A stretch of DNA of 64,000 nt from Stylonectria norvegica. Lineage: Eukaryota > Ascomycota > Sordariomycetes > Hypocreales > Nectriaceae. Positions 46,745-56,300 of this stretch are shown piece after piece. The stretch spans positions 36,696 through 100,695 of the forward strand of contig JAANBC010000058.1 in assembly GCA_014621405.1 (NCBI GenBank), written 5' to 3'. Numbering within the stretch: the stretch's first letter is position 1; every line of letters starts with the position of its first letter. The position numbers were made by a program, and so were the translations under genes. Below the pieces are notes generated by a model that searched no databases, was not told where the DNA came from, and saw only the letters and a list, made by a program, of their open reading frames with translations.

Positions 46745-48158
46745 CTAGTTCTCCTTCTCCGTCTCTGGCTCGTCATCTTCGCCCTCCTTGGTGACTCTCC
46801 GACCTTGCACGCCCTTTTCGACCTCGGCCACGAGACTCTCGAGGAACTCCTCGTCCCTAAAGCCACATTAGAATATTGGCGGCTGCATGTCGTTCAAGGG
46901 CTACTCACTTCCCAACCAGCGTGACCGTGTTACGGCTCTTCTCCCATCTTGGATAGCTGCCTACCTTGACACCCTTTGGTTCGACTTTGGCTGCCAGCTC
47001 AGTGAGATATGCCGCCACGCCGCTTTCCGGCAGAGGAGTCGAGATCAAGACCCTATAAATCTTGCCGTCCGGATCCACGAGCCTCGGTAGGACGCTTGGC
47101 TTCAGCCCGTCGACGAGCTTCTCGACTGCAATGTCCTTGTCAGCACTTTAAAGTGTAGAAGATGTGGTCGGGGTCTTGCGTACAGAGCCTGGGTACGCCT
47201 GGCAGGATGTGCACGTTCCCATTGACAACGGCCACCGGAACCCAGAGATCCTCGTGGGGGAAGATAACCTGCTTCTTCAGATCCCGGGACTCGTCGATCG
47301 GCAGCTCCACCATGCGAAGCTTGGCCTTCAATGCCGGCGAATCCACGTCCCAGTCGAACTTGGGCGCAGAGGGATGGGGCTTCGACAACGCCTTCATCTT
47401 GCCGTACGCCTCCTGGTGAAGGACCAGGGGAAGGTTAAAGGCCTTGGCGATGGATTGATAGGTGATGTCGTCGTGGCTAATCCATCAGTAAGGTCACGAG
47501 AGTGTGTTTGGGGGCTTCTTTTTGCTGCCTACGTAGGTCCAATGCCACCGCTATTACGTGATTAGCTTCGTAGTATACCAGTATGATACTGATGAGCCTG
47601 CTCACCTGGTCACGACAAAATCGAAACCGGCGCTCATCCTGCGCACAGCCTCAATGATTTCGCTCTCATCATCCTCAACGACTTCGATTCGCTTCAGGTT
47701 CTGTGGGACGTTTAGCCATACGTTCTCCGCATGTCCCAGACTCCATTGCACAAGTGAAACTTACAATTCCCAGCGAAAAGCACCATTTTGCCATGTAGGC
47801 TGAGTTGGTCTACGCTCTCGTTAACCGGGCTCGGTGCCACAAGGCCTCTCAAGTCTCGAGTCTCAACTCTCAAGGCTAGATGCACTTGCTTCAATACCGG
47901 GCCTGACTCACATCAACAGTCTATGACCAATTAGCATCGCACATGGACGTATCACCACATGCGGTAGAGCAAGTCACACACCTTTCCTCCCAGAACCTCG
48001 TCCCCGATGATCAGGCACGCGGCCGTGTGTATCGTGCGCGCATTACGCTCGTCCGCCGAAGCCATGCTTGCGAAGCCGAAGCCGAAGGGTGATCGCCGGG
48101 TGAGAGTCGCGGCTGGAGCTGAGAGATGGCGTGTGAGTTGCGAGATGCGGGCGAACAT
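46745..48158 (-). CDS. MoCF_biosynth-domain protein (CinA / FLAD1 N-domain-like)
   Basis: Eight exons: 48158-47982, 47920-47912, 47809-47765, 47700-47606, 47550-47533, 47476-47184, 47125-46909, 46856-46745; 321 residues, every junction in phase. The fold is the molybdopterin-binding type found in CinA and in the N-terminal domain of animal FAD synthase: TAACLIIGDEVLGGKTVDTN, then RIEVVEDDESEIIEAV, then the signature TSGGIGPTHDDITYQ, and VNGNVHILPGVPRL. Fungal members are usually single-domain; a role in flavin or nucleotide metabolism (FAD hydrolase activity in relatives) is family inference. The first 30 residues are basic, Ser/Ala-rich and free of acidic residues, like a mitochondrial presequence; a second ATG (MASADE) could give a cytosolic form. 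Two micro-exons of 9 and 18 bases are required. Confidence 0.9.
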
Positions 48159-48567
48159 GGAAGGCTACCAGGACTCTCAAGTAGAGTACTAGAGGTATTT
48201 CAACAGTTCACGATTACCGCGGCTGAAGCTGTTTGAAATGGACGTTGGCATTCAGGTCTTTAATGACGCCATGAGTTGAGTTGGCGACGGTTAGCTCGCC
48301 TGCTGGAGCATGGCAGCGACCCCACTGGCGGATCTGGTGCCGTCGCGGGATGGCGCATGGTGGATGTGGATGTGGATGGCGGGGCGGCTCAGCTCGTTGC
48401 GTCTGCAACACCTCATCTTTCTCGTGATAGCTGCCTCTAGAGTCTGGACCCTGGACACTGGACCCTTGATCAGAGATTCATACCTTCGTTCTCCTCTTCT
48501 TCATACCTATAGCGTTGTCCAAACACATCTCTTCTCTCGCACACTTCTGTGCTCTCCAACCTTCGCA
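48159..48567. promoter_or_regulatory. Divergent promoter of the MoCF gene and GMF gene
   Basis: 409 bp between the two start codons. A TGGATG repeat (48358-48380) and a CT-rich tract before the GMF start are the only features noted. Confidence 0.5.
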
Positions 48568-49199
48568 ATGGTATAGCCATCCGCGCGCGCCTTAGGAGAG
48601 ACCCCGCTGACCCTTTCCGCTCCCAGGCCTCCGAATCAAGACTGTACACCTTCTCCGGCGCGACAAAGGAACACCTCCGCAAGTTTCGCCTGACCACTTC
48701 GCGCGCCAAGGGTCCCCAAGCTGTTATATGTATGTACGTCTCCTTGTCCGCCCCCTTGGCCCATCGCCGCGTTTGCGACTAACCACTCGGCGTCCCAAGA
48801 CATGATCGATAAGCACACGTACGAGATCCGCCAAGACGAAGACCAAACCGTCTACACATCCCTCGACGATATTGGCGAAGACCTCCCCGACCATTCCCCG
48901 CGATTTGTCTTGCTGAGCTATCCCACAACAAAGGTGCGTGCTATGGGGGATCCGGTTACAAGCAAGCAAGCCATGATTGCGACGTATAGCTGATAGGAGA
49001 TGACCGCTAGCCCGATGGACGTGTATCAGTGCCGTACGTTCTGCTATACTATCTGCCGATTACCTGCAACGCTGAGGCGAGGATGATGTACGCTGGCGCC
49101 AAGGAGCTGATGCGCAATACGAGCGAGGTCGGAAGCGTGATTGACTTGGAGTCTGCGGAAGACTTGGAGGAGATCCCCAAGAAGCTGGGGGCAGAGTGA
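48568..49199 (+). CDS. AIM7: Glia maturation factor homologue (ADF-H domain actin regulator)
   Basis: Four exons: 48568-48570 (the ATG alone), 48627-48729, 48800-48933, 49011-49199; 142 residues, a single ADF-H domain. GMF proteins bind Arp2/3 complex, debranch actin networks and repress nucleation at patches. Seen: SESRLYTFSGATKEHLRKFR, then AVIYMIDKHTYEIRQDED, LPDHSPRFVLLSYP, SVPYVLLYYLP, and the C-terminal helix MMYAGAKELMRNTSEV. The first intron (GTATAG...CCCAG, branch GCTGAC) follows the initiator codon directly; without it the frame has no family match at the N-terminus. The last intron joins YPTTK to PDGRVSVPYV. It ends 124 bp before the stop of convergent NBP35. Confidence 0.92.
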
Positions 49200-49323
49200 A
49201 GTGGTCAAAGGTCACCCGTGAAGCGTTGAAGACTTCATCATAAGGATAAGGAATCCTCTAGAAATTATATATACAAAGAACACCAGTATCTACATGCAAC
49301 ACATCAAAATCGTTAGAGAGTGT

Positions 49324-50349
49324 CTATTCCGGCAGCACACTCCGGGTATCAAGTCCCAGCTGACTCGCCACGTTCTTCACCACCCCTTTGAACGCCAAAC
49401 ACGCCGGGCTGTCGGGGAACGAGTCGAAGAAGCTCTCGCCGTAGTCACACGCCATGCCAATCCTCGGGTCCAGAGGCACCGACCCGAGGAAAGGGATGCC
49501 CATCTCCGCCGCCAGCGCCCTGCCTCCGCCGGTGCTCGCGCGGAAGATCTCGCTCTCGCCCTGACAGTTGGGGCAGACGAAGCCGCTCATGTTCTCCGCG
49601 ATGCCGATAACCCGGATGCCAGCCTTGCGGCAGAAGTCAATCTCCTTGCGCACATCGAGGAGCGAGACTTCTTGCGGGGTGGTGACCATGACGGCGCCGT
49701 CGATGCCGCTCTCTTTTAGGAACGAGTTGACGCTGAGGTGTTCGTCGCTGGTTCCCGGGGGGGTGTCCACGAGGAGGAAGTCCAGGTCGCCCCATTCCAC
49801 GTCCTTGAGAAACTGTTTGATCAAGCCGTTCTTCTTGGGGCCGCGCCAGATGATGGCGTCGTCTCGGTTCGGCAGCATAAACTGGATGCTCATAACGCCC
49901 AGGTTCTCCAGGACCCAGACGGGCGACCAGCCCGAGCCGCTGACGTGCACCGTCTCCTGCTCCACGCCCATCATCTTCGGGATGCTCGGTCCACAGATAT
50001 CTGTGTCCATAATGCCGACGTTGTTGTCCGGGTTGGTCGCAAAGGCGTGGGCCAGCAGCGACGTGAAGGTGCTCTTCCCGACGCCGCCCTTGCCGCTGAG
50101 CACGAGGATCTTGTGCTTGACATTCTCGAGCCTCGCTGAGATGAGGGGGATATCAGGATCTGGGCCCTTGGGCGCGGAGGCGCAGATGGCCTGGTTGGGA
50201 CATCCGGCGCACGAGTCTGCGGTTCCAGCGGCTTGCGACTCGGGGCCTGGACAGTGTTCCGGTTCCGGGGCGACGAGGTTGGGCTTCTGCTTGAGGGGGT
50301 TGGCGATGACGTCCTCCACGGGCTCTGGTTCTTCTAATGAAGGTGCCAT
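49324..50349 (-). CDS. NBP35: Cytosolic Fe-S cluster assembly factor NBP35 (P-loop scaffold)
   Basis: Single-exon gene of 341 residues. NBP35 with CFD1 forms the ATP-dependent scaffold on which cytosolic and nuclear 4Fe-4S clusters are built (CIA pathway). The N-terminus carries the four-Cys cluster motif at residues 33, 47, 50 and 56 (HCPG...CAGCPNQAIC), which separates NBP35 from CFD1. The deviant Walker A GKGGVGKST starts near 87, followed by MDTDICGPSIPKM and LVDTPPGTSDEH. The bridging-cluster CPNC is in GFVCPNCQGE. Both terminal landmarks and the length are normal. It faces a tRNA-Gln and deoxyhypusine hydroxylase across 0.85 kb. Confidence 0.97.
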   Translation of the reverse strand: MAPSLEEPEPVEDVIANPLKQKPNLVAPEPEHCPGPESQAAGTADSCAGCPNQAICASAPKGPDPDIPLISARLENVKHKILVLSGKGGVGKSTFTSLLAHAFATNPDNNVGIMDTDICGPSIPKMMGVEQETVHVSGSGWSPVWVLENLGVMSIQFMLPNRDDAIIWRGPKKNGLIKQFLKDVEWGDLDFLLVDTPPGTSDEHLSVNSFLKESGIDGAVMVTTPQEVSLLDVRKEIDFCRKAGIRVIGIAENMSGFVCPNCQGESEIFRASTGGGRALAAEMGIPFLGSVPLDPRIGMACDYGESFFDSFPDSPACLAFKGVVKNVASQLGLDTRSVLPE

Positions 50350-50880
50350 GGCTGTCTAGGCTGGGTTCTGGGGTAGAAGCCTCAGCGCGACGTAAAATAA
50401 GGTGAACCGTGAATGGTTTGTTGTTGAAACCTTTAGGTTTGTGGCGATATCAAAGTCTGGGCTTAATAATGTGATGGATGTCACAGGTCAAAGCCGATGA
50501 ACGGACTCTGCCTACTAGTAGATGTAGAAACTCGTAAGCAAAGTCAAGCGCGGTAAGAAATTGGCCGATATCTAGACTTAATAGAATTCACTTAAACTAA
50601 GAAATAGTATTCGCGCATTGAAGCCCGACATAGAGAGCCGGAGAGCATTGATATGGATAACTGTGATTGCTCTTCCTGTTATGTGCAGGGTAAACCGCAG
50701 CATGTGCGAAGATTGTATGCTTATAAAGCCAATGATTCAAGCCACTTCTAGCATTTCTTTTTCTTTAGGAGATGTCACATCTTGAGCTACGAAAACTAAA
50801 GACCTCCTGGCAAAATAAGACTGAATGACCATTGAAAGCCGAAACGTCTAAAGGACAGTGATATAAGAGGGAAAAAATGC
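50350..50880. other. NBP35 upstream region
   Basis: About 530 bp of AT-rich sequence. It includes the NBP35 promoter and a cctactagtag motif at about 50511-50521. No gene was recognised. Confidence 0.5.
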
Positions 50881-50884
50881 AAAA
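50881..50884 (-). terminator. Pol III terminator of tRNA-Gln
   Basis: TTTT on the minus strand four bases past the tRNA 3' end, backed by a second T6 run at 50872-50877. Confidence 0.7.
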
Positions 50885-50888
50885 GTAA

Positions 50889-50960
50889 AGGTTCCAGGGG
50901 GAGTCGAACCCTCGCTGGCGGAATCAGAATCCGCAGTCATAACCGTTAGACCATGGAACC
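50889..50960 (-). tRNA. tRNA-Gln (anticodon CUG)
   Basis: 72-nt cloverleaf on the minus strand, read 50960 to 50889. The acceptor stem GGTTCCA/TGGAACC pairs perfectly. D-arm GTC...GAC, anticodon stem GCGGA/TCCGC with loop TTCTGAT (anticodon CTG), and T-arm with loop TTCGACT are all present. The B-box GGTTCGACTCC is canonical and the discriminator is T(U), as expected for fungal tRNA-Gln. There is no intron; CCA is not encoded. Confidence 0.96.
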
Positions 50961-51197
50961 TATTGAAGCGGTTATCCGCTTCCCATGGTGGGTTGTCAGA
51001 AGCCCAACTTTTGCCGTACATATGGAAAGAGCGACAGCGGTTTTTTTTTTTAGCAGTGCAGTGGTCGATGATGCCCGTCGTCGGCGGGGTCGATAACGAT
51101 AAGCGCGTAACCCCGCCTAAATTTTTCTTTTGACAGCTCGAAGACGCCTGTCCCACGCAGTAGACTCCGTGAAAGCGACCAAACACTCTCGTTCAAG

Positions 51198-52273
51198 ATG
51201 GCGCCATCTGCTGATATCCCCGACTCGATCGTCGTGAAGGCCACCGATGCGACCGTCTCCAGCCTAAGGAAGAGCCTTTGCTCTGAAGCAACTCCTCTTC
51301 CCGTTCGGTTCCGTGCTCTATTCTCGCTCAAGCATGTCGCCCAAACGACCTCCGATAACGCCAAGGTCGTTGAGGCCATCGAGGCCATCGCTGCTGCCTT
51401 CGCGTCGCCCTCGGCTCTCCTCAAGCATGAGCTAGCTTATTGCTTGGGCCAGACCAGCAATGATGCTGCCGTTCAGCCCTTACGCGAGGTGCTTGCTGAC
51501 CTGCAAGAGGACCCTATGTGCCGGCACGAAGCCGCCGAGGCTCTGGGTGCTCTGGGCTGGGCGAACAATTTGGACATCTTGAAGCAGTACAGGGACCGCA
51601 AGGATGAGAACATCAGCGTTGTAGAGACATGCGAGATTGCTATCGACCGCATTGAGTGGGAGAACTCCAAGGAGAGACTACAGGAGAAGCTGCGTGCAAG
51701 GTAAGCTATTTGATTTGAGAAGCATGCCATGCTGTGACAAGTTGACTAATTCCTTAATCAAGCGATTTCGCTTCCATCGACCCTGCGCCTCCAATGCCCG
51801 AATCGGATAACGAGGTCAAAGTGGAAGAGCTGGAAAAGAAGCTGATGGACACAACGGCACCCCTCTTCGTCCGGTATCGCGCCATGTTTGCGCTTCGCGA
51901 CCTTGCCTCTCCTCCAGACCTCCCCACCGCTGTGCCTGCCGTCCTTGCTCTTGCCAAGGGATTCGCCGACCCGTCTGCGCTGTTCCGCCACGAGATCGCC
52001 TTTGTCTTCGGCCAGCTATCACACCCAGCCTCCATTCCTGCTCTCACAGCTGCCCTGAGTGATGCGAAAGAGGCCAGTATGGTCAGGCACGAAGCAGCCG
52101 AAGCGCTCGGAAGCCTTGGCGAGGAGGACGGCGTTGAAGATACCCTGAAGAGCTTCCTCCACGACCCAGAGAGGGTCGTGCGGGAGAGTGTCATCGTCGC
52201 TTTGGATATGGCCGAATACGAGAAGGGCGGGGAGACGGAGTACGCCTTGATTCCCGAGAGCGCTGCCGCATGA
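51198..52273 (+). CDS. LIA1: Deoxyhypusine hydroxylase
   Basis: Two exons: 51198-51700 and 51763-52273, with a 62-bp intron (GTAAGC...ATCAAG, branch near TGACTAAT); 337 residues. It completes hypusine formation on eIF5A, using a diiron centre. The protein is two blocks of HEAT-like repeats related by pseudo-symmetry. Each block has two His-Glu metal ligands: KHELAYCLGQ and RHEAAEALGAL in the first half, RHEIAFVFGQ and RHEAAEALGSL in the second. All four are present, so the enzyme should be active. It converges with RPA12, with 106 bp between stops. Confidence 0.97.
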
Positions 52274-52379
52274 ATGTTTGTTTTTGTTGCTGTATGCTGA
52301 GCGCTTGGATGCCTAGTTGTTTTCGTTCCACCTAAAAGAACATGTTAGAAGCTGTTTCGTCAATGTAAACATATAGATC

Positions 52380-52793
52380 TTACGAGTGACCGCATTCGCA
52401 GTTATAGATGAGGGTTGAGCCTTCATCAGCACCGCGCATCTGCACTGCCGTGTACTTGACCTCCTCGCGACCGCATTTGGGGCACGTCTCGTGGATTGTG
52501 GTCTCGGTGTTCAAGGTGTGCTTCTCGACAGCCTGGACGCTCGACTGCAACTTTTGCCTCAGGAAGGAGGGGAAATCGGACGGTTTCGTTTGCGTGATAA
52601 TGCTTTTCGAGCCCGTATCTGTACACAGCCCGAGTCAGAAAATGCTGCTGAAGGATGGCTTTGATAAGGCAAACAAACCTTGGTTCTCGGCGCCACAACA
52701 CTCGCACCGCAGCACATTTCTCGTCGAGCCCTTAGACGTCGGAAGCAAATTGCCGCAGTCGGTGCAGAAGACGAGAGTTCCAATTGCCGACAT
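52380..52793 (-). CDS. RPA12: RNA polymerase I subunit RPA12
   Basis: Two exons: 52793-52679 and 52618-52380, with a 60-bp intron (GTTTGT...TACAG); 117 residues. RPA12 is the TFIIS-like subunit of Pol I, giving RNA cleavage and helping termination. The N-terminal ribbon has FCTDCGNLL and LRCECCG. After the linker (DTGSKSIITQTKPSDFPSF), the C-terminal TFIIS-type ribbon shows CPKCGREEV, the acidic catalytic hairpin RGADEGST and then YNCECGHS at the very end. The last Cys pair is spaced C-x1-C rather than the usual C-x2-C and the tail is short, so zinc binding in that ribbon may be altered. It diverges from SCC2. Confidence 0.93.
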
Positions 52794-53302
52794 TTTGTCT
52801 GATTCTCGCGAGTGTTGTCTGGGGAAGCGACAAAACTGAAGACAAAAAATGCGACTGCGATCATAGGCCCAAATGAAACCTGGGGACCACCCCAAATTTC
52901 GAGGTGGACCCCAGGTCGGAAAAACCGATAAGGCAAGGCGGCGATGTCGTCCTGTCGGAACAAACGCCGACTGGTTACAACCAAGCCGCACGGACCCAAG
53001 TCCAGCAATCGACTTCAAGGAAGGTCCGCGAGGCTGTCACTTGTCGACTCTCCGGTCGTCACTTCCACCGTGAACAACATCCGTTGAGGCCAGCGATGCC
53101 TTGAGCCACAATCATTTTCCTCTTCACGACCCGCGATTACACTCCTCTCACGAACCTGTCCTGGGCTGATTTTGCTCCCGATCCGAGCATTTCGTCGCGA
53201 CTGCACAATTCACTAGTGCGCGGAGAGCTCCTGATGCGGCGTCATCTGTTTGCTCTTTCCTCCGGCAATGTTTAAAGAGCACCTATTCTGAGGACTGCGA
53301 GA
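52794..53302. promoter_or_regulatory. Divergent promoter of RPA12 and SCC2
   Basis: 509 bp between the start codons. An A/T-rich block (52845-52900) contains a weak inverted repeat: ggaccacc at 52883 and ggtggacc at 52905. Nothing else was recognised. Confidence 0.45.
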
Positions 53303-56300
53303 ATGGCCAACATGCAAGTAAATAACGGTGGAGGCCATCAGAATGGGCTACGTGGCCACCAAGGACAGCAAACGCGGCCCACGATTACTCGGCCCTTCAC
53401 GCTCCAAGAAGCGCTACCATATTTACCACAAACATCGACCGTCCCGTTCATTTCAGGTCGGTACCCGTGGCCCGCACTTCTCTCTATTTACACTGTCTTA
53501 CTGGAGCAGATATCATCCCCAATCCAAGCCTGGGATCGGGATCCCCCGCTCGAAGCATCTCCGACTTGTTCCCAACCCACGAGTTCGAAGCCTTGAACAG
53601 AGAAGCCTCGAACCAGTCACAGCAACCGTCGAGGAACGTCAGGCAGGCAGTCGACCATGTGCTTCAAGATTTGAAACCTAGCCAAAGAACTCACTAGTAG
53701 GATAGGCTTTACTGTGCGTACTCTTGACATATTACTGACCATTACTGGTGTAGCAAGTTTTGTGCTGTTCCGAGATCCTCCTCAATGCCAGACACGGGAA
53801 AGAGCCTCGCCGATGGCTTGTCTCCCCTCACGAGGACGGTTTACGATAAAGTCGGAGGCTTCTTCAAGGCGACGAAACCCAACTTACCCGATCACAAGCT
53901 GCCAAACGGTCAGGGCACCTACCAGAAGTCTATTCAGTCAAATCCATCAAAACACTCGCCAAGCGTGGCACAGGCAAAGGTTCTTCCGGCGCAAAACTCC
54001 CAGGCGCATAGGTCAAACTCCGTTAGAATCGAGGTTGCCATACCGTCTAAGAGGCATTTTGATGGCTCTTCGTATCTTGACGCGACAAGTTTTGGAACGC
54101 CTGATGTCTCTGGTCTTGCTGCCGAACAGAAGGGACAAAACGTCCAGCAGCAGAAGCACCATCAAGAACAGAAATTTCAAACGCCAGTACCGTTACCTGT
54201 GCAGCCAGCAGCGAAGCCGTCCCCATCACCACTCAAGTCTCTCGCCGACGCGACCAAGAATGCATCCATCAGTATTGAACTACCCCACGCAAATATCAAT
54301 CGGGAAGAGTATCTTGAAGTTGAAAACGCCCCTGAGACTCCTCATAACCTTTCCGTCCGCAAAGGAGAACGACAAGGGTATTCAGGTAGCCAGGATCTGA
54401 TAGGTGAAAGTCTTGATCAGCGACAGCGAGGCCAAGCAGCACTCGATGCTCTTGACAAGCTCGTGCGAAATGTTTTCGGGGCTGTTAGTAACGTCCTGGG
54501 AATGGAGCCTGGCTATGATCACATTGTCACTACAACAATAGATCAAGAAGTTACAATGACTGCGGCGACGCAGCAGAAAATGCACAGCGCTATTCAGAAG
54601 ACCATCGGTCTGAATTGCTACCACCAAGTGCCTCTTGATCACTTGCTTCAAATTTCAAGGCTAAGTGAAGGAAGTCTTAAGCAAGCTGAAGACTTGGAAA
54701 TGCGTATCGAGGACACCTGGTCTGAAGCGGACGTGGAGACTTGGGTTCAACAACTTCCACTTGTCGACACGGCGCTCAAAGCAGCACGGACAAGCCTTCG
54801 CATTCTCTCGGGCGGTAGAGAAGACAAACAACTCTACTCAGAGAGCGTTATCCAAAAAAGCGTGGACATTTTCAAGAATGTTACTGAAGACATCGTAATC
54901 CGGTTAGTAGGGCTCCGTGGATCTGGCAACTCAGCGAGCGTTTTCAAATTGCTCTTGAAGCACAGGAAAGCTATCACATCTACCTTCATTTGCTGCCAAA
55001 AGCTTTTTGCTCTACTGGTCGAACTAGTCACTAAGATCGAGCTCTTGGACACTGTCATCAATACGCTTGAGTTCACAGCGACTCGGCTCATCTTCGTTGA
55101 GAATGCTTATTATGACAAGGACTCTGTTATTGGAGTTCAGAAGTTTGATGGTCTCCGTTCCGTGGCAATGGACATGCTTTGCCAGATCTTTATCGTCAGA
55201 CCCCAGCAGCGGCAAGGTATTTTTGACGAAATCCTTACCTCGCTTGAAAAACTACCCGTAGGCAAGCAGAACGCTCGGCAATTCAAGCTCACCGAGGGGA
55301 AAAGCATACAACCCGTATCAGCGCTGATCATGCGACTGGTGCAAGCAAGCTCAGGAAGGTTCGACAACAGCAAAGAAGAGAACCGGACTACCATGATGCG
55401 AAACCTCAACGGAGCTGACGGCCTCCCAAACGGAGCTGCAAATGAGGACGAACAATTACCGCCAAGCAGCAAGCATTTTGCTTCGACCATTAAGAGCGAG
55501 CAGCATGGAGCCCAGCAGCACCTAGTTGCTGTCAGGGATCTCGAGACCGCGGTTGTTCCACTCACCGACGCTTCTATACGTAACGCGTCTTATGTGATAA
55601 ACTTCATCGTCACGCGCGCAATCAATTGCACTAAAGGCGGCGATCTACCGTTCCGAAACTTACTGGATCTGTTTGTCGAGGATTTGACGAGTTGTCTCGA
55701 CAACCCCGACTGGCCATCTGCCGAGCTTTTACTCCGTCTTTTGATGGTAATGATGGTAAATAGTTTCGAGGGTGCCAAAACTGCTGCGCCGGCGAAGAAC
55801 ATGGCTCTTGAGTTTCTGGGTGGCATGAGTGCTGCAATTTCTCGTCTTCGATCCCATGTCACAAAAACGGCTGTTTCGTTCGAGGGCGGTGATTCAGATG
55901 AACTGTCTAAGTACCTTTCGGATCTCGCGGTACATGCCCTCGAGCCAGACTGCCGCCCTGAACATTTGGTTGCTTGGGCTGGGCCGTACCGAGCGACACT
56001 TGAATATCTCCAGAATCGCTCCGTAAACGACCAGCACCTTACGAGCGCAATATCGTTCTTAGTTGCAGACTGGGCAACCCGGGTACATACTGCTTATGAA
56101 GCCTTCGACGATGACGAAAACGAGCATGAACGGGATCAGGAGCTCGGACGTCTAGCATACCGCTTAAGAATGATGATCGAAGATCGCAGGTGGCTCGTCA
56201 ACGAGTACACGTTCAAAACCGTCTCACTAGCTCAAGCTAAACTTTCATATTCGATTATTCTACTTCGATCCCCGCTTTGTATATCTTTCGGCAAGATCCT

